Assembly (NCBI GenBank): GCA_035559795.1
Contig: DATMAR010000012.1
Coordinates: 362,664 to 426,663, forward strand
DNA from: Fimbriimonadales bacterium
GTDB taxonomy: Bacteria > Armatimonadota > Fimbriimonadia > Fimbriimonadales > ATM1
Length of the DNA stretch: 64,000 nt
Direction: 5' to 3'
Made by a program: the position numbers and the translations under genes
Part shown: one piece after another, positions 9,616 to 18,223 of the stretch
Layout of the letters: each line of letters starts with the position of its first letter
How positions within the stretch are numbered: the stretch's first letter is position 1
The notes under the pieces: generated by a model
The model's input: the letters and a program-made list of their open reading frames with translations, nothing else
What the model was told of the DNA's origin: nothing
Databases searched by the model: none

Positions 9616-10518
9616 TCAATTCAATCCCGGAATAGAGTGGCTTTGGATTTCTCCGTCTCGACAAACCCACGCAACGAAACCGTCTTTGCTCGCTGCCGCT
9701 CCCCAATCTCCTGAGCGTGTCACTCCGAAAACCACATTGCACTTTTCTTTTGTTTCCGGTTTTCTTCGAATCATTCTGCGTATCGCATCTTCGCATGCCT
9801 CTTTTGCATTCATTCCAATGCGCATGTTCTCTACTGCACGATAGGAAAGCATGAAACGCCATATATCCTCGCCGATACCCGTCGCCCCCGCCGCTCCTGC
9901 CTCATCATCGGCATAAAATCCAGCACCGACAATCGGAGAATCACCAACGCGCCCCGGCATTTTCCAAGCGAGACCGCTCGTACTGCAAGCAGCGACCAGG
10001 TGCGCATCATCCCCCCCTGAAATCCCGTCGGCGAAATTACCGCTCTCCCATCCTACGATAGTTACGGTATCCGATACGAGATGAGCGACTTCCGCTTCCC
10101 GTTTTTCTCGCTTCCATTTTTCGTATTCTCGCAAACTGTATTCCGAATGAAGACACATAGGTTGAAAATTCAACCGCTCAGCGAATCTCCTCGCTTGGTC
10201 TCCTGCTAACATTACGTGGGAAGTGTTCTCCATAACTTTTCGCGCCAATGAAATCGCAGGAACAATTCCTCGAACTGCGCACACCGCACCTGCCTCGAGA
10301 TTTCTACCATCCATAATTCCGGCATCTAGTTCCTGTTCTCCATCGGCATTCGGCAAAGAGCCGAAACCCACCGCGCGGAAAGAGGGGTCCATCTCGACTT
10401 CTATGAGGCCTCTTTCACAAGAAGTGAGCAAATCTCGCGTTTCCAAATACGTTTCGTAAGCCCTCCGAACACACGGCTCACCCGCATCTCGCCAAGTCGA
10501 AACGAAAAGAACGGACAT
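9616..10518 (-). CDS. N4-(beta-N-acetylglucosaminyl)-L-asparaginase type Ntn hydrolase
   Basis: A 300-residue T2-family N-terminal-nucleophile hydrolase. These are made as a precursor that cleaves itself before a Thr, which then hydrolyses asparagine-linked or isoaspartyl substrates. The autocleavage site is DTVTIVGW with Thr151 as predicted nucleophile; the usual HDT is SDT here. Downstream are STSGLAWKMPGRVGDSPIVG and GAGFYADDEAGAAGATG, the substrate-binding signature of aspartylglucosaminidases. There is no signal peptide, unlike the lysosomal relative. Exact substrate uncertain. An isolated run of C at 9603 lies just outside the gene. Confidence 0.85.
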   Translation of the reverse strand: MSVLFVSTWRDAGEPCVRRAYETYLETRDLLTSCERGLIEVEMDPSFRAVGFGSLPNADGEQELDAGIMDGRNLEAGAVCAVRGIVPAISLARKVMENTSHVMLAGDQARRFAERLNFQPMCLHSEYSLREYEKWKREKREAEVAHLVSDTVTIVGWESGNFADGISGGDDAHLVAACSTSGLAWKMPGRVGDSPIVGAGFYADDEAGAAGATGIGEDIWRFMLSYRAVENMRIGMNAKEACEDAIRRMIRRKPETKEKCNVVFGVTRSGDWGAAASKDGFVAWVCRDGEIQSHSIPGLN

Positions 10519-10544
10519 AGGTTAAAGTTTGCCATAAATTCATC

Positions 10545-10550
10545 TATAAT
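10545..10550 (+). promoter_or_regulatory. -10 box TATAAT
   Basis: A consensus TATAAT 15 nt before the ATG of the small zinc-ribbon gene, giving a leader of only a few bases. The divergent hydrolase gene starts just upstream. Confidence 0.45.
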
Positions 10551-10565
10551 TTTCGCAAGAATAAA

Positions 10566-10826
10566 ATGATGTCACCCGCGAACGACCATCCCGAGACATG
10601 GTATCCGTTTCCGATATGCCCGGCATGCGGAAGAAAACTTTATCTCGTCGAAGTGGCAGGCACCATACAGTGCGCCAATTGCGGATGGGTTTGCGAAACA
10701 TGCTGTGAGGGGGGTGTACCGTTAGAAGGCGAAGCCTGTCCCGTTCCACAAACGAAGACACCCGAAAAAAAACAGAACGAAAAATCTTCGAAACCCAATA
10801 AAAAAAATAACAAAAATCAAAAATAA
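10566..10826 (+). CDS. Small cysteine-rich zinc-ribbon protein
   Basis: An 86-residue protein. The N-terminal half has CPAC...CANC, a zinc ribbon, followed by CETCCEGG and a further Cys, giving a second cluster. The last 30 residues are almost all Lys, Asn, Gln and Glu and look disordered. Two adjacent ATG codons (10566 and 10569) can start it. I do not recognise a family; relatives of the CPCC type are small stand-alone proteins of unknown role. It is transcribed away from the hydrolase gene and has no partner gene. Confidence 0.7.
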   Translation: MMSPANDHPETWYPFPICPACGRKLYLVEVAGTIQCANCGWVCETCCEGGVPLEGEACPVPQTKTPEKKQNEKSSKPNKKNNKNQK

Positions 10827-10902
10827 CTTCCTTTTGGGTAAGCGACTTCCGATATCTTATAAATTCCGATGTCTTATAAAACGAATCGTACTAATGTCGC
10901 TT

Positions 10903-11613
10903 CTACGAATAGAATTCCAAATGAAAAACTTCCTCGAATGCCGCAGTTGCTTCTCGCATCGCTTCATGTATCGTGACATCTCTTCCCGTCTCTAATTTTA
11001 AAGAAGTCATTGGATGACCGACGATTCCGCATGGAACAATCCAGGAGAAAGGAGTCATGTCGTTGTTACAATTCAGCGCTATTCCATGGATATTGATCCA
11101 CCGGCTCACCTTGATTCCTATCGAAGCGATTTTCTTTTGCCCCACCCAAACACCTGTATAACCCGGATAGCGATGCGCTTCGATTCCAAAACGTTGTACG
11201 GTTCGAATCACCGCTTCCTCCAATAGTCTCAGCCATTCATGCACGTCTTTGGAATGTTCGCGGATATCGAAAATGGGATAAATCACCAATTGGTCGGGAC
11301 CGTGATAGGTGATGTCACCCCCCCTGTCTGTTCGTATAATCTCGATTCCCCGCTTTGCGTATTCCTCCGAGGGCAACAAAAGGTTTTCTTGGTGAAACCC
11401 AGCACCCAATGTGATGACTGGGTTGTGTTCGACGAAAAGCAACGTATCGAAAATCTCCACGCCCGCCCTTTTCTTGGCGAAATCTTTCTGAACCTCCCAA
11501 CACTCCTCATATCCCACCCTTCCGAGCCATTTCACCTGTGCTCGAATTTTATGTGGAAGCAATTTCTCTTCACGGTCCGAGAAAGGTTTCATTGCAGAGG
11601 GAATTTCGCACAT
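10903..11613 (-). CDS. lipB: Octanoyltransferase (lipoate biosynthesis)
   Basis: LipB moves octanoyl groups from acyl carrier protein to lipoyl domains, the first step of endogenous lipoate synthesis. The 236-residue protein shows RGGDITYHGPDQLVIYPIFD, then SIGIKVSRWINIHG with the catalytic Lys, and PCGI with the catalytic Cys. An N-terminal extension of about 25 residues precedes the family core, so the ATG at 11589 is an alternative start. No lipA is nearby. It is followed on the same strand by intergenic sequence only. Confidence 0.95.
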   Translation of the reverse strand: MCEIPSAMKPFSDREEKLLPHKIRAQVKWLGRVGYEECWEVQKDFAKKRAGVEIFDTLLFVEHNPVITLGAGFHQENLLLPSEEYAKRGIEIIRTDRGGDITYHGPDQLVIYPIFDIREHSKDVHEWLRLLEEAVIRTVQRFGIEAHRYPGYTGVWVGQKKIASIGIKVSRWINIHGIALNCNNDMTPFSWIVPCGIVGHPMTSLKLETGRDVTIHEAMREATAAFEEVFHLEFYS

Positions 11614-11622
11614 TTTTTCAAG

Positions 11623-11628
11623 ATTATC
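11623..11628 (-). promoter_or_regulatory. -10-like GATAAT before lipB
   Basis: GATAAT ends 9 nt before the upstream ATG of lipB, with only an A/T-rich spacer and no ribosome binding site, which favours the longer N-terminus and a leaderless message. Confidence 0.45.
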
Positions 11629-11670
11629 ATAAAAACTATCTTTTTTGGAATAAAAGTTCTTTTAAGAATC

Positions 11671-11746
11671 TGGCGCGCCCGAAGGGATTTGAACCCCCGA
11701 CTTCCTCCTCCGGAGGGAGGCGCTCTTTCCGCTGAGCTACGGGCGC
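11671..11746 (-). tRNA. tRNA-Arg (anticodon CCG)
   Basis: A 76-nt cloverleaf on the minus strand with encoded CCA. The acceptor stem is GCGCCCG/CGGGCGC. The anticodon stem is CCTCC/GGAGG with loop CTCCGGA, so the anticodon is CCG, reading CGG arginine codons. The T-arm is GGGGGTTCAAATCCC-like. It stands alone. Confidence 0.93.
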
Positions 11747-11876
11747 GCTATGATGTTTGCAACTTCCGCCTGTTTAAACACGAATTTATAATGAGTATGA
11801 CATTTAGCCGACGTTACATACAAACCTCATTTTATTGCGCAAAAAAAACTCCTCTGCGGGCATACTCTTTTATCTC

Positions 11877-13496
11877 ATGAAGAAAAGGCTGTTTCTTTTC
11901 GCGCTTCTTATCGTGGTTATCGGCTTTATCGGATTCCGATGCCTTCGCCCGGGAAGTGAGGAAGCCTCCGCTCCTCAAACCGCTAAAGTAGAGCGAGGCG
12001 AATTGCTCGTTACGGTAGTGGAATCCGGAAATATCGAAGCGGTAACTCATGTCGAAGTAAAAAGCCGCGTTTCAGGTCGCGTTTCCGAAATTGTCGTCGA
12101 AGAAGGGGACAGAATCGAAAAAGGTGACCTCATCGGGAAAATAGACCCGCAAGAACTACGTTTGCAACTCGAGCAAACCTCCGCACAATTGAAAGGCGCT
12201 GAAAGCGTCGTAAGGCGCTCGGAAAAAAATATCCCTATCCTGCAAAAAGAACTGAAGGAAGAACTCGTTCGTGCAGAAGCACGCTATCTTCAGGCGAAAC
12301 GCGCAATGGAAACTCAACCGGCTCTCAGTCAAAATTCCATACAACAAGCGCGTGCGGCTTATGAACAAGCAAAACAGGCTCTCGAACTTCTAATTTCGAC
12401 CACACATCCCAGAGAACGCGTAAATGCAGAAGCAGAAGTTCGGAAAGCGAAAGCGACGTTCGAAAACGATAAAAGAAATTACGAAAGGCAAGTTTCGTTA
12501 TACCAAAAAGGGTACGTATCGGAAAGGTCAGTAAATGACGCTCGTACACAGATGGAACTTTCCGAAGCGAATTATCAACAGGCGCAAGATGCATTAGCAA
12601 GACTTAAATCGCGTCATGAAACGGAGGTGAAAAACGCCCAGCAAAACGTGAAACAGGCGGAGGCAGCGTTAAATCAAGCGCTTGCAAATGCCGAACTCGA
12701 CAAAAATCGCAATGAAGAATATCGAGAAGCAAAAGCGGCTTATGAGCAAGCGAAAAATAACCTGAATCGAGTGGAACTGGAAAGGCAATCTCTTTTACAA
12801 GCGGCAGCCCAAGCCGAACAACTTCGCATAGCCGTCGCCGATAATTTGCGTCAACTCAGCGAGACGGAAATCCGTGCGCCGATTTCCGGCGTCGTAACGC
12901 GAAAACTCGTCGAGCCTGGTGAATTAGTAACGGCATTGAGTAGCTTCACGGGGGGGACGACCGTCGTGGAGATTGCCGACCTTTCCCAATTGCGGGTGAA
13001 GTTGGAAGTCAACGAAATAGACGTTGCGAAAATACGCAAAGGAATGAAAGCAGAAATCGAAATCGACGCATTCCCCGATAGAAAATTTTCAGGAGTCATC
13101 TCTAAAATTGCTCCTGCGAATGTGGTAGAAGCGACAGCGACGACAGCATCTCCCGTCGTAAAATACGGTGTCGAAGTGCTCTTGACGGAACGCGATACGA
13201 GAATCAAACCCGGAATGTCGGCGAAATGCACGATAAAAGTGCTCGATAAGAAAAACGTTCTCAAAGTCCCCATCGAATACGTCGGAAAGGATTCGAAAGG
13301 CTTCTATGTTATGGTAGCGAAAGAAGTTCCTAAAAAGGGGAAGCCGCCTTCGACAGAACGTCGTGAAGTTCGAGTCGGTGCTTCGAGCGCAACCCACATG
13401 GAAATTCTTTCCGGGGTTCGTGAAGGAGAAACCGTCGTAATGCCACCGTATGAAGGTCCTCCGCGAAAAGGCGCAATTCAAATCGGGGAAGAATGA
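11877..13496 (+). CDS. Periplasmic adaptor (HlyD/MacA-like) of an efflux system
   Basis: A 539-residue membrane-fusion protein. It has an N-terminal membrane anchor (MKKRLFLFALLIVVIGFIGF), a lipoyl/barrel-sandwich half (VKSRVSGRVSEIVVEEGDRIEKGDLIGKIDP) and a very long alpha-hairpin coiled coil (about 85-330, rich in AYEQAK-type heptads). The second lipoyl half (ISGVVTRKLVEPGE) and beta-barrel and membrane-proximal domains follow. Such adaptors bridge an inner-membrane pump to an outer-membrane channel. The coiled coil is longer than in MacA. It overlaps the permease gene by 4 nt (ATGA). I chose the ATG over an upstream in-frame TTG at 11835 because it begins the membrane anchor. Confidence 0.88.
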   Translation: MKKRLFLFALLIVVIGFIGFRCLRPGSEEASAPQTAKVERGELLVTVVESGNIEAVTHVEVKSRVSGRVSEIVVEEGDRIEKGDLIGKIDPQELRLQLEQTSAQLKGAESVVRRSEKNIPILQKELKEELVRAEARYLQAKRAMETQPALSQNSIQQARAAYEQAKQALELLISTTHPRERVNAEAEVRKAKATFENDKRNYERQVSLYQKGYVSERSVNDARTQMELSEANYQQAQDALARLKSRHETEVKNAQQNVKQAEAALNQALANAELDKNRNEEYREAKAAYEQAKNNLNRVELERQSLLQAAAQAEQLRIAVADNLRQLSETEIRAPISGVVTRKLVEPGELVTALSSFTGGTTVVEIADLSQLRVKLEVNEIDVAKIRKGMKAEIEIDAFPDRKFSGVISKIAPANVVEATATTASPVVKYGVEVLLTERDTRIKPGMSAKCTIKVLDKKNVLKVPIEYVGKDSKGFYVMVAKEVPKKGKPPSTERREVRVGASSATHMEILSGVREGETVVMPPYEGPPRKGAIQIGEE

Positions 13497-14725
13497 CAGG
13501 AATTATTCAAGCGTTTCTCATTGCGCTCGATATGTTGCTCGCTCATAAGTTGCGCGCTGTCTTGACGATTTTAGGTGTGATTATTGGCGTGATGAGCGTT
13601 ACGATTATTTTCATGTTGTCCGAAGGGTTTCAACTTTATCTCAAAACTCAGTTCCTTCGATTAGGCGCAGACACGATCTTTCTATTTTATGACCCAGGGC
13701 GACGTATGCGAGGGCAAACCACGGGGGGGATCGAAGATCTTCGTATGAGCGACCTCGATTATATCCGCAATCGCTCACAACTCATCGAAATTGCTTCCGC
13801 TTATAACGAAATCGGTGGACGAACCGTGCGCTACGGTGAACAAGAAATGTCGAATCCGAGAATACAAGCGGTTGACGAACACTTCCCCACCTTGAACCGC
13901 CTAAAGGTTATCGAAGGTCGCCATCTAACGGAAAAGGACATCAAAGAACGAAACAACGTTTGCGTGATAGGGGTCGAGATTCGAAGTCGTTTGTTCGGAA
14001 GCGAATCACCGATTGGTAAAAAAATTCTTCTTCCTGGAATCACGTTAGAAGTCGTGGGGGTTTTGGAGGAGATCGAGTTCATGGGCGAAGGAACTGGCAG
14101 AGCGTTGTTGATTCCCATAACTACGGTTCAAGACAAATGGTTAGGGGGGGACGACCTCATGTTAATTTTAATGCGCCCGAAACCTGGTGTAACGGTGGAA
14201 CAGGCGATGGACGAGGTGTGGCAAATCATGATGCGAAAATCCGGAAACCGCCCTATTTACCGCTTGGATTCTCGCGGTTCTATTTTGCAAACTTTCGGAG
14301 CCATCATCCGAGTTGCAGGAATAATTTTAGGTGCAATCGCTGCACTCTCTCTATTGGTGGGGGGGATTGGAATCATGAACATTATGCTGGTTTCCGTAAC
14401 GGAACGAACACGTGAAATTGGTCTTCGCAAAGCAGTGGGGGCGACCCGCACTGCGATTTTGATGCAATTTTTGGTGGAATCCGCGACTCTTTCTCTTGCT
14501 GGGGGAATGATTGGAATGGGTTTAGGCTGGTTGATTGGCTACGCAGGCTCTACGGCTACGAAAGCAATGGGAATAATGGGGGGGACGGGATTCATGGTTT
14601 CCTTTCCCGTTTGGGCTGCCTTGTTCGCGCTTGCCTTCTCCGCAAGTGTGGGGATAGTGTTCGGAATGTATCCCGCGATGCGTGCCGCCTCTCTCGATCC
14701 GATTGTCGCTTTGAGAGCAGAATGA
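13493..14725 (+). CDS. ABC transporter permease, MacB/FtsX type
   Basis: A 410-residue inner-membrane protein of the MacB family without an ATPase domain. TM1 at about 20-42 is followed by a large periplasmic domain (about 45-270). Three C-terminal TMs (FtsX core) include SVTERTREIGLRKAVGATR, the cytoplasmic coupling motif typical of the family. It is translationally coupled to the adaptor gene. The matching ATP-binding subunit is not adjacent; the next gene is apt on the other strand. Likely export of a lipoprotein, peptide or small amphiphile, but the substrate is unknown. Confidence 0.9.
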   Translation: MTGIIQAFLIALDMLLAHKLRAVLTILGVIIGVMSVTIIFMLSEGFQLYLKTQFLRLGADTIFLFYDPGRRMRGQTTGGIEDLRMSDLDYIRNRSQLIEIASAYNEIGGRTVRYGEQEMSNPRIQAVDEHFPTLNRLKVIEGRHLTEKDIKERNNVCVIGVEIRSRLFGSESPIGKKILLPGITLEVVGVLEEIEFMGEGTGRALLIPITTVQDKWLGGDDLMLILMRPKPGVTVEQAMDEVWQIMMRKSGNRPIYRLDSRGSILQTFGAIIRVAGIILGAIAALSLLVGGIGIMNIMLVSVTERTREIGLRKAVGATRTAILMQFLVESATLSLAGGMIGMGLGWLIGYAGSTATKAMGIMGGTGFMVSFPVWAALFALAFSASVGIVFGMYPAMRAASLDPIVALRAE

Positions 14726-14739
14726 AATCTAATCAGATT

Positions 14740-15264
14740 CTAATACTCGATGAGAGAACGAACGTCGTAACCGCGCAACGTGTGCCGCCCTGGCAAAAAA
14801 GTTAATTCGATTAAAAAACAAAACCCAGCGACCTTGCCTCCCAAACGCTCGATGAGACGAGCAGTTGCTAAAGCAGTTCCTCCGGTTGCTAACAAATCAT
14901 CAACGACGACCGCATTATCATCTCCGTTAATGGCATCCGCATGCATTTCCACGGTATTCGTCCCATATTCCAACGCGTATTCTTCGGAAATCGTCTTATG
15001 CGGCAATTTGCCCAATTTACGAACTACAGCCAGCGGTAAACCCAACTTTATCGCCATCGGAGCGCCGAAAAGGAACCCCCGCGATTCGATTGCGACAATG
15101 ATGTTGGGACGCATTTCTGAAGCAATCTCACAAAAATGCTCAATACATTCACGAAACGCATGTGGATCTAACAATATCGGGGTGATGTCTTTGAAAATGA
15201 TGCCGGCCGTAGGAAAATCCGGGATATCGCGCACCAATTGCTTTGCTTTGAGTTCGAGAGGCAT
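14740..15264 (-). CDS. apt: Adenine phosphoribosyltransferase
   Basis: Apt makes AMP from adenine and PRPP (purine salvage). From the ATG at 15264 the protein is 174 residues (MPLELKAKQLV...), the normal family length. It has IESRGFLFG, the adenine-site Arg-Lys segment VVRKLGKLP, and the PRPP loop VVVDDLLATGGTA. An open frame continues 47 codons upstream, but that part is basic, hydrophobic and unlike Apt. A TATATT 8 nt before the chosen ATG supports the shorter form. It converges with the permease gene. Confidence 0.93.
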   Translation of the reverse strand: MPLELKAKQLVRDIPDFPTAGIIFKDITPILLDPHAFRECIEHFCEIASEMRPNIIVAIESRGFLFGAPMAIKLGLPLAVVRKLGKLPHKTISEEYALEYGTNTVEMHADAINGDDNAVVVDDLLATGGTALATARLIERLGGKVAGFCFLIELTFLPGRHTLRGYDVRSLIEY

Positions 15265-15272
15265 TCCAGGCG

Positions 15273-15278
15273 AATATA
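15273..15278 (-). promoter_or_regulatory. -10 box TATATT, leaderless type
   Basis: TATATT ends 8 nt before the apt ATG at 15264. It marks that codon as the start and rules out the longer frame as the main product. Confidence 0.55.
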
Positions 15279-15422
15279 TACCCCGTGCGTAGATAAACCC
15301 TACCCCTGGAAAAAATTTCAGGGCGATTTTTCGAACTTTTTTAAAAATTCCCCTTGCAAAATCCTTCCTTAGAAAGAAAAAGAGGTGTAAACTATTGTTA
15401 GGCACTTAGCCAGAGGTATTTC

Positions 15423-15998
15423 ATGATTTTTGCAAGAGCGCAGGAAGCTCTACTTACTGACCCGAGAGAATACGAGGCTCAACTCGTCTTTCGAGCTCGC
15501 CAGGACGATGAAGAGGCCATCCGTGAACTCATAGACAGGCATAGAGTTCGCCTTATCAGGACGGCATCGAACATTCTCCACAATCCTACCGAAGCCGAGG
15601 ACATAGCCCAAGAAAGTTTCTTGAAGGCATTCCGAGAACTTCACAGGTTGAGAGACGATAGGGCTTTCGCCTCCTTTATCTACCGAATTTGCGTGCGTCT
15701 CTGCGTAGACCACCTAAGACTCAAAAGAGCGGAGACCTCGCCGCTCGAGCCGACTATGCCTTTAGTCAACGGAACAATAGAGACCCGTCTCCTCGTCGGC
15801 AAACTTCTCGAAAAATTACCCCCCGATTTGCGAACTACTCTGCTCCTTCGAGAAGTCGAACAATTGAGTTATTCAGAGGTCGCGGCTGTGATGAAGGTTC
15901 CGATCGGGACGGTCCGTTCACGGCTTCATACAGCACGAGAACGATTCCGGCTCTTATGGCTCTCTGCCAACGAAGGCAGGGCCGGAGATATAGAGTAA
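15423..15998 (+). CDS. ECF-type RNA polymerase sigma factor
   Basis: A 191-residue group-4 sigma factor. Region 2 (about 25-95) contains ILHNPTEAEDIAQESFLKAFREL and FASFIYRICVRLCVDHLR, for core and -10 binding. Region 4 (about 125-180) has LPPDLRTTLLLREVEQLSYSEVAAVMKVPIGTVRSRLHTARE, a helix-turn-helix for -35 recognition. An AGAGG lies about 7 nt before the ATG. It is followed after 43 nt by a zinc anti-sigma-like gene, so the pair should form a switch responding to an envelope or redox cue. Confidence 0.93.
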   Translation: MIFARAQEALLTDPREYEAQLVFRARQDDEEAIRELIDRHRVRLIRTASNILHNPTEAEDIAQESFLKAFRELHRLRDDRAFASFIYRICVRLCVDHLRLKRAETSPLEPTMPLVNGTIETRLLVGKLLEKLPPDLRTTLLLREVEQLSYSEVAAVMKVPIGTVRSRLHTARERFRLLWLSANEGRAGDIE

Positions 15999-16041
15999 TT
16001 CGTAATTTTTTATGTAATGGACAAACGGTGGACTAAGAAAC

Positions 16042-16506
16042 ATGTTTTTTAAATTTTTTAGAAAAAGCGAATGCGAAAAATTCAAATACCTTATAGGGGC
16101 GGATGAATTTTCTTCTGCTTCGTCTAACGATAGAATTTTTACCATCGAGCATCCTCTTCGATGTGAATCATGCCGCGCTTACGAAACACAAGTGAGAGCC
16201 AGCCTAAGCGCACTGCGAAAAAGCGCTTCAAACTATTCTGGAAGTGAAAATTTTACAGACAAGGTTATGTTAGCACGACGCAACGAATTGCAATCTCAAA
16301 AAGTGTACGGAACGCAATTAGCTCTTGTCGGTGCAGTCACTGGCGCTGTTATCTTTTTGGCATTGCTCCAAATCCTCACAATCCAACCAAAAATCAATCA
16401 AGGAGATCCAACGGGCACGGCTCGAGTAGATGTCCATACTGCGCCTTTTACGATCTTCGAAACTCCTACCGACTCCCCAAAAACGTTTTTACCGAACGAC
16501 GGGTAA
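16042..16506 (+). CDS. Putative zinc-binding anti-sigma factor, single TM
   Basis: A 154-residue protein with HPLRCESC near residue 37, which fits the Hx3Cx2C motif of ZAS anti-sigma factors. One membrane helix (about 95-117, TQLALVGAVTGAVIFLALLQIL) and a short extracytoplasmic tail follow. Its place directly after the ECF sigma gene supports the role of membrane-bound inhibitor of that sigma factor. The rest of the anti-sigma domain is divergent, so the call rests on motif, topology and position. The C-terminus lies 10 nt before the next start codon. Confidence 0.65.
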   Translation: MFFKFFRKSECEKFKYLIGADEFSSASSNDRIFTIEHPLRCESCRAYETQVRASLSALRKSASNYSGSENFTDKVMLARRNELQSQKVYGTQLALVGAVTGAVIFLALLQILTIQPKINQGDPTGTARVDVHTAPFTIFETPTDSPKTFLPNDG

Positions 16507-16516
16507 TTTCTATCCC

Positions 16517-18223
16517 ATGACCGCTCGCGAGAAGCTCCTTTTAGGATGCGGATTGGGAGGACTGTTGGCATTAATCGCACATCCTATATCTCGTTCTTTA
16601 TTGTTTTATCCCTTTTTAGGAAGCAATCCGAAAGAAGCGCTTCAAAAAGAACCGATTTGCTCCGTCCCTGCTCCGATTCCAGAACCAAAACACATCGTTG
16701 ATATGACGGAATTGGAAATTTATCGCAACGCAACTCTCATCTCCCGCAATTGTCTGAGCAGGAATGCACAAACCATCTCCGATAGGGACTGCGAGATTGC
16801 GTTACGTTTTCTTACCGAAGCGGAAAAATACGACCCCGATAACGCTGTATGGCCTCAAATCGCTGCAGCCATTTCCTATCACGCTGGAAGATACAAAGAC
16901 GTCCGTTCTTTTCTTTACCGGGCTGCGCAAAAAACCTCCTGGCGTAACGGATCCGAAATTTTAGTTCAGGCAATTTGGCATAACTTGAGTAGAGATGCCG
17001 GGATCCGCCTTTCATGGCAAGGACTCTTGGCCCTTTCTTATCGTCCTGAAGACATCCCCAAATTGTTTGCAACCTTGAAAAAACTCACAAAAAGCCGCGC
17101 TTCTCTTTTCTCCACATTACGAGACAGTAACGCTAACCCACTAAAGCAATCAGAAACCTTCGATTCCCCCCCCCTTCCAAACCCGGAAGGAGATTCAGAA
17201 TCTAACGCTTGGTTAAAAATGAACTCTCCCATCGAAAAAGATATGGATTTCGTTCTGCGGCTTTACCTCCTCTTCAATGCTGGATTAATCAGGGATTTCG
17301 CGCGCTCCATCGAATCAGGAAAAATCGCCATCGATGTCGCTTCAGATGTAACCGGCGCCAGGGTTGCCCCCCCTGGAGAACTTCGCCCCACAGCCATGGA
17401 AACACTAAGAACACAATTTATCGCACACGCTCATCGCGTTATGGGCGACGAAATCGGCAATCGCACGAGGCGCGAATTTCGAAGCAATACCGCATGGTAT
17501 GCAATTTTGCGTTCCTCAAACGAAATAGCAGTAGAGCAACGAAGAGTTTTTCTATTGTCGTTATTTGCTCCCATCATCCCTTCGAGTGTTTTCTTCGCAG
17601 GAATCACAGTGACTCTACTGGGCCTTTTAGGATACATTTTTGTACATCTCTGGGGAAAATTCCCTCATCCTGACAACCGCGTAATCCTTGCCATAGCAAT
17701 CCTCGGAGCAGTCGCTGTTTGGGCTTGCTCCTCGTCATGGTTGCTCGGAGCATGGTGTTTGTTGGTGGGGGGGATAACCGCATATCCTATGCAAACCTCT
17801 AAACCTGGAATAGTTCCGATAAAGGGTCATAGCCGATTAATGCTCAATTTGATAGGCATATTGAGTTTCGTTCTTTTAGTGATATGGTTTTCATCTCTCA
17901 ACCCCTCTCTTGTTTTGGCGCAGAAACAATCTCCCTTTTTAGCGAGAATGCTTTCAGATTCTTCGATGTGGGGTCAGCTCGCTTTTGTGATTCTCTCTCT
18001 CGTAATTCCCATCACTACCGCATGGGCACATCTACAGAAAAAGCCCGTCCTCGCCTACATCGGAAAGGCTTTTGCAAATATCGGCTTTCTTCTCTCCATT
18101 ATTTCTCTCGTCGCAATTCTGATTTTTACACCCTTGGCGATTTATATAGATTCTCGCTTGCAGCCCATCGTAGAATCTTGGATATTAAACGAACCACAGG
18201 CTTTTCGGATCATTCAACCGTGA
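16517..18223 (+). CDS. Membrane protein with TPR-like region, unknown function
   Basis: A 568-residue protein from the ATG at 16517. An N-terminal hydrophobic helix (about 8-30) is followed by a soluble part with a TPR-like repeat pattern (about 75-130, EKYDPDNAVWPQIAAAISYHAGRY). The C-terminal 200 residues carry about six membrane helices. A longer frame back to 16430 would overlap the anti-sigma gene and is unlikely. It overlaps glnD by 4 nt (GTGA). I recognise no family. Position suggests a sensor or target tied to the sigma/anti-sigma pair. Confidence 0.7.
   Translation: MTAREKLLLGCGLGGLLALIAHPISRSLLFYPFLGSNPKEALQKEPICSVPAPIPEPKHIVDMTELEIYRNATLISRNCLSRNAQTISDRDCEIALRFLTEAEKYDPDNAVWPQIAAAISYHAGRYKDVRSFLYRAAQKTSWRNGSEILVQAIWHNLSRDAGIRLSWQGLLALSYRPEDIPKLFATLKKLTKSRASLFSTLRDSNANPLKQSETFDSPPLPNPEGDSESNAWLKMNSPIEKDMDFVLRLYLLFNAGLIRDFARSIESGKIAIDVASDVTGARVAPPGELRPTAMETLRTQFIAHAHRVMGDEIGNRTRREFRSNTAWYAILRSSNEIAVEQRRVFLLSLFAPIIPSSVFFAGITVTLLGLLGYIFVHLWGKFPHPDNRVILAIAILGAVAVWACSSSWLLGAWCLLVGGITAYPMQTSKPGIVPIKGHSRLMLNLIGILSFVLLVIWFSSLNPSLVLAQKQSPFLARMLSDSSMWGQLAFVILSLVIPITTAWAHLQKKPVLAYIGKAFANIGFLLSIISLVAILIFTPLAIYIDSRLQPIVESWILNEPQAFRIIQP

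Noticed and set aside
14740..15405. Longer Apt with 47 extra N-terminal residues
   Set aside because: The extra part is unlike Apt, and a -10 box lies inside it 8 nt before the internal ATG.
17884..18219. GlnD starting about 110 codons earlier
   Set aside because: That part lies in another frame of the membrane-protein gene and lacks GlnD similarity; the GTGA overlap start fits.
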